64,000 nucleotides of DNA from the NCBI GenBank assembly GCA_964017235.1, contig OZ024929.1, positions 108,733,793 to 108,797,792 on the forward strand, given 5' to 3'. Under the pieces are notes generated by a model. That model saw nothing but the letters and a program-made list of their open reading frames with translations, did no database searches and was not told the DNA's origin. The position numbers and the translations under genes were made by a program. The stretch comes from Sabellastarte sp. h YS-2021 (lineage: Eukaryota; Annelida; Polychaeta; Sabellida; Sabellidae). Each line of letters opens with the position of its first letter. Positions within the stretch are counted from its first letter, which is position 1. This document shows, in pieces, positions 56,609 to 64,000 of this stretch.

Positions 56609-57980
56609 TTTTACCCCACAGCTCTTAAGGGCTGTCGGGATGTTGTTTTCACCCATGGTGTCTGGATGGGTGGGCAGCGGGAAAATTTTGTCCAGGCTGT
56701 ATCTCAGAAACCGTAATGTGTAGGAAGTTGATACTTGGTAAGGACATTGGTTGGTGGGTGTAGATGTGCAACGTCATGGTGTGATCTTGATTTGACCTTG
56801 CCATAATGACCTTGAGTTTAAAAATCTTGTCCGGGCTATATCTTGGAAACCGTAAGGTGTAGGAAGTTGATACATGGTAGGGACATTGGTTAGGGGGTGT
56901 AGGTGTGCAATGTCATGCTGTGACCTTGATTTGATTTTTGACCTTGCCGTAGTGACCTTGACCTATAAAATCTTGTCCAGGCTATATCACGGAAACCGTA
57001 AGATGTAGGAAGTTCATACTTGGTAGGGACATTGGTTAGGGGACGTAGGTGTGCAATGTCATGGTGTGTGACCTTGATTTGACCTTTGACCTTGTAGTAG
57101 TGACCTTGGCCAAAAAATCTTGTCTGGACTATATCCCGGAAACCATAAGGTGTAGGAAGTTGATACTTGGTAGGGACATTGGTTAGGGGTTGTAGGTGTG
57201 CAACGTCATGGTGTGACATTGATTTGACCTTTGACCTTGCTGTAGTGACCTTGACCTATAAAATCTTGTCTGGGCTGTATCTTGGAAACCATAAGGTGAA
57301 GGAAGTTGATACTTGGTAGGGACATTGGTAAGGCGGTGTAGGTGTGCAACATCATGGTGTGATCTTGATTTGACCTTTGACCTTGCTGTGGTGCCCTTAA
57401 ATTATAAAATTTTGTCTGGACTATATCTCGGAAATCGTAGGGTGTAGGAAGTTGATATTTGGTAGGGACATTGGTTAGGGGGTGTAGATATGCAACTTCA
57501 TGGTGGGATATTGATTTGTCCTTTGACCTAGTGTAGATGTGGATCATGGTGTGACCTTTAACTTTGGCTCTATCAAAGTGTGTGCACCTGCCATACTTGA
57601 GACATATTTCTCTTATGAGAAAGATCTCTTATGGATTGCTGCAACTGATTATGTGTACTTTTACATAATTGTTCTATTTCCATTGACATCTATTCTCTAG
57701 TTAATCAATTTTACAGCATCATAATTGTAATTTACTGATTAATGCTGTCATCTTGCTATTGAATTGTTTTAATACTTCATCTTTATATACATTTTCTTTC
57801 TCTTAGACATCATTTTTCTCTACTTATTTATTTATCTACATTATTTGGACCTTTATATAAATGGCACTGCTCTGAAAGTATCCCGATCTCTGTACTGTTT
57901 CATTACTTCTATATCTCATCGTGTTGAATAATATTTCCCTAGGCTGTGTGGTACGGGCATCTCTGATGCTATTTTTGTAT
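56609..57980 (+). mobile_element. TACCCCAC-family HINE-like element, best copy
   Basis: Begins GTTTTTACCCCACAGC with the hairpin ACAGC/GCTGT, then TTTTCACCCATGGTGTCTGG. About six units of 146-147 bp follow (TCTTGTCCGGGCTATATC, GGTGTAGGAAGTTGATACTT, GGGACATTGGTTAGGG, GTGACCTTGATTTGACC). The 3' end has GCTGTGTGGTAC (inverted tip), then the stem-loop GCATC-TCT-GATGC (57957-57969). Minus-strand open frames at 56890-57547 are translations of the unit. Confidence 0.82.
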
Positions 57981-58651
57981 CTTTGTACTGACATGATTAA
58001 TATTGCACCTGTTGGGCCTTGCTGGACTGGAAATACCTCAACTTAAACAGAATTTCCAGATAATGGTAACCTTCAAAGGAAAACGTCCAATAAGACCTGG
58101 GGCTGGATTTACAAACTACTTAGTTAAGGTCACCTTAGATCTAAGTAGGGGAAGGTTTTTCACAAAAATTTTTCTTGAAGAAATACTTAAAATCTAAATC
58201 AGAAATCATCTAGGTATTGTTTGTGAATACAGCTCCTGGTGTAGGTTTCTGCTACAACACTTACCTTGACATACCACTCAGTACCAAAATGTTCTGAGCA
58301 CCAGGTTTGGTGCCTGCACCAGGTGAAAACCTACTAATGCATTTGTACATTCCAAGAGGTGGGATGGCTTCTCAACACTTGAGCCTCTGATGAGAAAATT
58401 CAAGTAAAATGTTACAAATAGATTTGAAAAGAAATATTACCTTAGTAGAATGCCAGCATAATAGCTTAAAAACATTTTTGTTCTATGAAAAAAGTTTCAA
58501 TAGTCGATGCTAAATAATAAGAACTCTTGAGCTTAATTAATTTAATTGAAGTTTTGATCAAATTTACAATATGAAAGTACGACTTCCCATTCAACAAAGA
58601 AATATAGTTGATTGAATATATGATTTACTGTAGTATTTACATTTCTAAAAG
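57981..58651. other. Upstream of the CNBD gene
   Basis: 58100-58240 holds GGCTGGATTTACAAACTAC and GTTTGTGAATACAGCTCC, a poor inverted pair reminiscent of the 18602-19979 element (CCTTAGATCTAAG core). The promoter of the downstream gene, if its first exon is 58658-58808, should lie here; no element can be fixed. Confidence 0.4.
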
Positions 58652-58657
58652 ATAAAG

Positions 58658-58808
58658 ATGTTGAAGTTAGTGAAGAAGGCGCAACGTCAGAGTAATTTTG
58701 TGGAAGAGGTACTCCGAAAGAGGAAGGTTGATGAACAGAAATACCAGAGTGAAAAGAGCAACTTGCCACCACCCTTCAATAAGCAGCACTATGCAGTGCA
58801 AGGACAGG
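58658..58808 (+). CDS. CNBD gene exon 1 (probable start)
   Basis: Open from ATG 58658; 50 codons plus one base, donor G|GTAAGT. A possible acceptor AAAAG ends at 58651, so the ATG could also be internal to a longer protein. Confidence 0.65.
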
Positions 58809-61800
58809 GTAAGTGTGAAGAACTTGCACCATGAAAAATATTGGACATCATTGACACCATAAACTAAATCAATGTTATATTAAATCTTACTGCACAAACA
58901 TTTCACCACAATTGCGAAAAGGCGGGTGAACACAATTTTTCAGATATATAGCATGGTCTGAAGTTCATTGAACATTCTGAGTTGTAGTATTTGAATGAAA
59001 TATTTTCAGGTCACAACACTTATTAGTAAAGGTAATATCCCACATTCTAGTACTGACTGGATCCAAATTAAAGATACTGTTAAGATTTTACAACATTGAA
59101 TGATATATTACTGTAGGGTGGTAGTTTGTACTCTACTGCCATCATTCTTTTATACATTGCAGGACACACTAGTCAAAAGCATAATTAGTTGAATGATGGA
59201 GCTGCTTTTTTTGGTAGTTTTTATAGTAAATAGAAATTGACAAAGTGTTAAACTATTTGATGAGTACAGAGTAAAAATAGCCAGCCCAATAAAGAAGAAA
59301 CAAAGTGTTTCACGAAAGATAACTCACTGAAAATGTTTGTGCCCATAAGGTGTATCCAGATGCTTTCACATTTTCCAGCCAAATAAAAGCAACCGTTAAA
59401 AATGTGACTGTATCTTTTCAAGGAGGAGTGGTTATCACTGGGGCTTCATTGAAAGTAATGGAGAAAAATATTAGAAATCTGAGGGATCCAAAATATAATT
59501 TGACCCATTCAGAGATTGTAACAATGAAGAGTGTTGTGGATGGTGAGTAAAATGTTATCATTATGTTTCCCATTTTAATTTTACATTTTAACAAATATGA
59601 TTATTTTTATTCCTCTTTATTAGATCCTGTGCAGCTCAAATCTATAAGCAGTTTTTACTTGACAGTAGACTTTAAATATTGATCTATTTTCCACAGGATG
59701 CTTCTATTTTGTTGTAGGTTTTAAAATTAAGTAAATGATTTGAAGATTTTACCCAAACCCTTCTGTACTTTATCATACATTATCACATGCGCCAGTAGCA
59801 GTTAGATAGTCTTTTGTTCATTTTTAAGGTCTACATATGATTCATCATGGTAAAGTTTACATAAAAGAAGTCTTGTCACATGTAGTGTGTTTCGAAACCT
59901 ATGACCCTTACCAGTATGTTCAGAAAAAGGTATGTACTTCAAAAAGAATATTTGAAAATCTGTTTATGCATTCCCATATAAGAAAAAAAGTTGTCTGTTC
60001 CTTTGGGTTGTTTTACATTATATTGTTAAGTTTGTCTTTGCTGCATTTTAGTAATTACAATTCCATAATGAGAGAGCTAATGCTCTACTTTTATTGGTCT
60101 GAATGTCATGATGAAAATAAAACTACTGCATTGTATGGTGTACATTGATTTTGCCACACTTGGTTTTGCCGCAGTTATTTCAGAGGCATCAATTTTGTCA
60201 CAGGGCATTGATTTTGCTACACTATTTTGCAACATTTTGTTGTTTATGATGCATATATTAGTGCAATAAGGATTTTCGACATTAATAAGCCACACCTTTT
60301 TGGCCACACTTTGTTGCCTTTATAGCCACACTTTGTTGCCTTTTTTGCCACACTTTGTTTCTTTTTTTGCCACACTGTTGTGACGTATGGCATTTGTTTT
60401 GTATTTTCACTTCATAAATTTTATAGTGTTTTTTATTAATGTGTGACATAGTTTCAAATTTAATGGCAGGAAAAAAATTCATTTCACATAATTATATGTT
60501 GATTTGTGCCAAATTTTGTTGTTTATGGTACCAGAAGTTTTTTGTTTTTTTTTGGAGGGGGGGGGGGCATTAGTAACATGATTATTCTACAACATCAAAA
60601 CTTTTCTTGTACTTTGACTCAATTTCGTTAATTTTATTTCGATTTTTAGAAAATTTTCTCCATGAAATAAATAGTAGTGAAAAAATGTAGAAGCCACATC
60701 ACTAGTGCAATTAGTATTATTCTTAATTGGGGAAGGGGTTAATATGACTATTAAGGGCAGCAACATCACTAGCATTTATTGACAATAAATGTAGCACCCA
60801 CATCACCAGTGTTATAGCTCATTGTCACTAGCGATGACTCAAGATGCAGTTGGTCATCCCCCAATGAATGGGAACCCGAAAGTTTATGCTAATGTACAAA
60901 AAAGACTTAGAAAAAGATTATTGGAGGATTTCATTGAAAACAAAAAAAGACATCCCTGCTACTTACTAGGAGTAGGGAAAAACTTACAGTCGAACTGTTG
61001 AGGCTATATATAGGACCCAGTAATTGTAAAGAAATAGTTATGCTAATGAATTCTATTTGAAATATTACTGTTGTTATGGTATTATAGTATTATAAACTCA
61101 TTATTGAACTAGATGTAAAATTTATATGTGAATTTTGTTTCATGTTTTTATAGTAACTAGTGCTACCATACCTGACAAATTGTTGTTATATAAATTTCTT
61201 ATTATGTATGCATCTATATATGTTACTGGCAATGTAAAAAGTACAATTGTAATTGTATTTATACTCAGCGCAATATCTCCATATACTACAGGACTCAAAG
61301 CACTATTTAAACCATCCGACTGGACAGGTACAGCCCCAACTCACAAGTAACTGGCATTCCTCTAACTGGAAGATAGAGGCTCAAGGATGACCATTTATCA
61401 ATGTCCTTGAGGTTCTTTAGCCTGCCACTGGCGATAGGACCCAATGACAGAGGACTGCCATTTTATGTGGTCATCCGAGCCACTATGTATCTGCCTGTAC
61501 CTGGGTTTGAACCCACGTTCTCTGAGTTCCTAGACAAGTGTGTTACCCACTAGGCCACAGTGGCAGATGGCAGATACAACTTATGGCAAAAATATATATA
61601 GCAAATAAAACCTACAAAAAAAAGTGTGGCGAAATCAATGATACTGAAAAAACTGGTGAAATCAAATGTGTCAAAATCAAGTGTGGCCAAATCATAGTAA
61701 ATCTCATTATATACTACACATATTTTGTGCTAAAATCTTGTTATCCCACCTTCTGTCATCCAAAAACTTTTTTTATAAGCACAGGTGTACTTTCTCAAAT

Positions 61801-63727
61801 TTACTATTTCCTAAACTATTGCAATAAAATACCACTTATGTTTTATGAACATTTTAGTAGCCAAAGAAAATCTCACTCACTCACGTACAGATAATAGAGG
61901 TTTTGTATTAAATATTATTATTTTTTGAAAGATAGTGAAACTAACAGGTGTGATCCAGATTAATCTATTTTACACCTGAAAACTTTGTTATTTCTTCCAA
62001 CTATTTCTTTAGCGCAATGAAGAAGAAACCTGCTGTTACTACATCATCACTGGTACTGTTGAGGTAAATATTTCTGATGATCTATAGCTAAATTAATATG
62101 TAAATTTATAAGGAGGCTGTACTGTCTGGACTGTATGTTTTGTGTTTGTTACAAAAACCTATCTGCTAAAAGCTGATGCCATAATGTATTAACATTTTAA
62201 GATCTCTTTATTGCTTTCAATTAGAATACAACTGCAGAAAGAATCTATCCAAGGTTCAGTGCTGTTTATAACTTTATTGTATGACAGCAGAAAAAGGACA
62301 AATTAGAAACACATAGGATTAAATTTACGCTTGGAGCCACCTCCTTATAATAAGTAAACAAAAAGTAAAATTTATGAAATTCTTCGGTGGTCATAACTCA
62401 CAAAGAAGGATCAACCTGAGCCAAAACTGAGATCTGAGTTTACTGAAGGGCTCCAAGGGTAAATTTAATGCTTTGTGTTTCTAATTTGCCTTTTTTTACC
62501 TGAAATACATTTAATGGGTGTAAGGAGGCTGGGTTAATATTTGCCTTTCTTTGGTGTTTGCGAAGTTACGCTGCTTTTTTATTAACTACAGAAGATTTTA
62601 TTCTTAGTTGATCCAAATTTTAAACCATCTGGTTGAATAAAGTTAAACCAAAAGATAAACTAAAAAATCAGCTCAACACCTTTGTAATCCAGTTCAATTT
62701 TTAACTCAAATGTAGCTTCTTTTCTGCTCATTGTTCCTTGATACCCCTTGTCAATACAGGTCAATACCATCCCAGTAGATTAAGTGAATAGGATAAATTT
62801 CACAAAAATCACAAATTTTGTGATGGAAGTTTTTTTTCTGTCAGTGGTGCATTTCACATGCTGTGTTATATTTTACACTTCTTGCTCTCTTTTATTTCAG
62901 GTTACCTATGATGGCAGACATGGACAGGCTCTGCATATCTTTCAGACTGATGTGCTATACACTCACTGTACTGGAGAATATTTAGGTTTGTTCAAAATTG
63001 AGATGTTTAGCAGAAATATTAAATAAGCTCATATAAAACCATTATTATCTGACCATGTTGGATAAAAGCTGTAACAAGAAGCTGGGGTTTATTTTAACAT
63101 TACAGGGAAAGACAAATTGAGGGAGTCGGGAAATGAGGTCATAAAATCAAATAGGTCCAAGTGGAAGTTTAAAGGGACAGTTTGAGTGTCACAAATCAGT
63201 TGGGAACCTCCCTTTATAACCATTGATTTGGGCTCCTGACCATTCTGGAGCAAATTCCTCTGTGGCTGTGGACCACTCCCAACATCGTCCGTAAGAACAT
63301 TTGCAAATGTAGAAAATGTTTCCCTGTTAGAATTCTCGGTGAGCTTCCGTCGTAAGGAATAACTTAGGAACTTTGTCAGAAGTGATCCCAAAGAAATCTT
63401 GTGATGCTCAGGAGTTATCAGCATCTTATTGGAGATATCATTCTGCAAAAAGACAACAGAATTGGTAACTGATGGCTTACAATGACAAAGATTGATAGGA
63501 TGTAACCATTGCAAGAGTTTTTGGTAGTGACAGAGACTCACTAAAATATCTAGTTTGGAAATTTTTAATATTTATTATCAGTTTTTCTATTTTATAACAA
63601 TGTTTCAAGGATTAGTGTCATCAGTAAGTGAAGAGAAGGATCTTGCCCCACCATCTACTATATATACCAAAGAAGTCTGTGAACTCATCAAAATTGACAG
63701 ATTGGCCTTTCATCAAAGATTGAAAAG
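58658..63727 (+). CDS. Cyclic-nucleotide-binding-fold protein, N-terminal part (continues beyond window)
   Basis: Six exons with matching phases: 58658-58808, 59360-59542, 59829-59929, 62013-62063, 62901-62985 and 63610-63727 (229 codons so far, phase 2 out). The N-terminal 50 residues are basic and probably helical (LKLVKKAQRQSNFVEEVLRK). Residues about 115-229 look like a CAP-ED/cyclic-nucleotide-binding domain: CFETYDPYQYVQKK, CCYYIITGTVEVTY (the YxIxxGxVxV strand pair), then EYLGLVSSV and VCELIKIDRLAFHQRLKR (the closing strand and C helix). The phosphate-binding cassette lacks the usual FGE-L-A-L and R-A-A-x-V residues, so ligand binding is doubtful. CNBD1/CNBD2-like proteins are the nearest kind I can suggest; no symbol is assigned. 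Confidence 0.72.
59360..59542 (+). CDS. CNBD gene exon 2
   Basis: AFTFSSQIKATVKNVTVSFQ through HSEIVTMKSVVD. The acceptor at TATCCAG (59359) restores the Asp codon split after exon 1. The AG ten bases earlier (59349) does not fit the phase. Donor G|GTGAGT. Confidence 0.72.
59829..59929 (+). CDS. CNBD gene exon 3
   Basis: LHMIHHGKVYIKEVLSHVVC then FETYDPYQYVQKK, the helices and first strand of the fold. Donor AAG|GTATGT. Confidence 0.78.
60140..61700. mobile_element. Fold-back region with GCCACACTTTG repeats
   Basis: At the left, TTGATTTTGCCACACTTGG and then GCCACACTTTGTTGCCTTT-like words repeat every 22 bp or so up to 60380. At the right, AAGTGTGGCGAAATCAATG and CAAGTGTGGCCAAATCATAG are their inverted counterparts (61620-61700). 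The interior holds a 10-base G-run (60557-60567) and a SINE. It lies in intron 3 of the CNBD gene; the class is unknown. Confidence 0.55.
61352..61570 (-). mobile_element. tRNA-derived SINE
   Basis: On the minus strand, GCCACTGTGGCCTAGTGGGT (box A TGGCCTAGTGG) is followed at normal spacing by box B GGTTCAAACCC (61510-61500). The body continues to about 61352. Not a functional tRNA gene by fold. Confidence 0.65.
62013..62063 (+). CDS. CNBD gene exon 4
   Basis: 17 codons RNEEETCCYYIITGTVE, the core YxIxxGxVE strand. Acceptor TTCTTTAG, donor GAG|GTAAAT. The 2.1-kb intron before it contains a fold-back element and a SINE. Confidence 0.8.
62901..62985 (+). CDS. CNBD gene exon 5
   Basis: VTYDGRHGQALHIFQTDVLY then THCTGEYL. 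Acceptor TTTCAG, donor G|GTTTGT, phase 1 out. Confidence 0.75.
63089..63442 (-). CDS. Possible antisense terminal exon, unknown protein
   Basis: A frame of 117 codons follows a good splice acceptor on the minus strand (TGTCTTTTTGCAG|AATGAT, boundary 63442) and ends at a stop overlapping AATAAA (63093-63088). The protein is of normal composition, without repeats (LGSLLTKFLSYSLRRKL, TFANVLTDDVGSGPQPQRN, FHLDLFDFMTSFPDSLNL). It matches no family I recognise. It sits inside CNBD intron 5 in opposite orientation. The frame also stays open upstream to 63541. It could be chance. Confidence 0.35.
   Translation of the reverse strand, partial: NDISNKMLITPEHHKISLGSLLTKFLSYSLRRKLTENSNRETFSTFANVLTDDVGSGPQPQRNLLQNGQEPKSMVIKGGSQLICDTQTVPLNFHLDLFDFMTSFPDSLNLSFPVMLK
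63610..63727 (+). CDS. CNBD gene exon 6
   Basis: GLVSSVSEEKDLAPPSTIYT then KEVCELIKIDRLAFHQRLKR. Donor AG|GTGAGG, phase 2. The next exon is outside the window. Confidence 0.78.
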
Positions 63728-64000
63728 GTGAGGAATTGCTGTGAAATCGTCATCAGTTCTTCCATGTTAGTTCAAAAGGAAGAAAATAAGATTTGTAAAA
63801 GCATACATGTACATGTATATGATATTTATTTTATATATTTTTGTTATTGTTACTTTTATTGACATATGTTTTTTACATATATTTACCTCTATTATGTGAC
63901 CTTTTTGTATCCAAACAGTTGATGTTATTGACCCAAATTCATGTTTTCCCATTTTTTTGTACTAAAATGCCTCTTCTGTTTGATGTAACTTCTGTTATTT
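63728..64000. other. CNBD gene intron at window edge
   Basis: AT-rich intron sequence; nothing recognised. Confidence 0.5.

Noticed and set aside
56890..57547. Two minus-strand open frames of 109 and 113 codons
   Set aside because: They consist of three repeats of the same motif because they translate the 147-bp core unit of the TACCCCAC-family element.
59350..59359. Acceptor AG at 59349 for CNBD exon 2
   Set aside because: Using it breaks the reading frame from exon 1. The AG at 59359 restores the phase and keeps both exons open.

Overview
The window is animal nuclear DNA, AT-rich and intron-rich, most likely from a bivalve mollusc. The species is an inference. It rests on (i) spliced animal genes with GT-AG introns, (ii) several short elements built like the 'pearl'/HINE repeats of bivalves, (iii) a DIRS retrotransposon, and (iv) tRNA-derived SINEs. 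No bacterial, CRISPR, rRNA or ordinary tRNA gene was seen.

Three genes can be read exon by exon. PUSL1 (tRNA pseudouridine synthase-like 1, TruA family) lies on the minus strand from 20816 down to about 4079 in nine confident exons plus a likely tenth; every splice phase fits. RER1 (Golgi-to-ER retrieval receptor) lies on the plus strand, 28755-42401, in six coding exons giving 197 codons. PUSL1 and RER1 are head to head about 8 kb apart. At the right edge (58658-63727, plus strand, running off the window) is a protein with a degenerate cyclic-nucleotide-binding fold. A possible small antisense terminal exon lies in one of its introns (63089-63442).

Most of the rest is mobile DNA. A nearly complete DIRS-type retrotransposon (44496-50809) has 184-bp inverted terminal repeats, an internal complementary region, gag, RT/RNase H/methyltransferase-like and tyrosine recombinase reading frames, and at least two lesions. 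At least six elements share one non-autonomous plan: a 5' hairpin, a GC-rich patch, a private tandem array with units of about 140-290 bp, an inverted copy of the 5' sequence near the 3' end, then a small stem-loop and often CTAGT. This is the plan of Helitron2/Helentron non-autonomous elements. They sit at 1-2023, 13572-16866, 25639-27557, 34098-35650, 35906-38690, 51538-52262 and 56609-57980, with broken copies at 6140-7505, 27925-28490 and 31161-33530. Short inverted-repeat elements with readable target duplications (two hAT-type, one Mutator-like, several TA-flanked), a CR1/L2-like LINE tail and three SINEs fill much of the introns and intergenic space.

The three genes are not an obvious pathway. 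The long open frames at 1-1617 and 13.7-16.5 kb are by-products of tandem repeats and are not annotated as genes.
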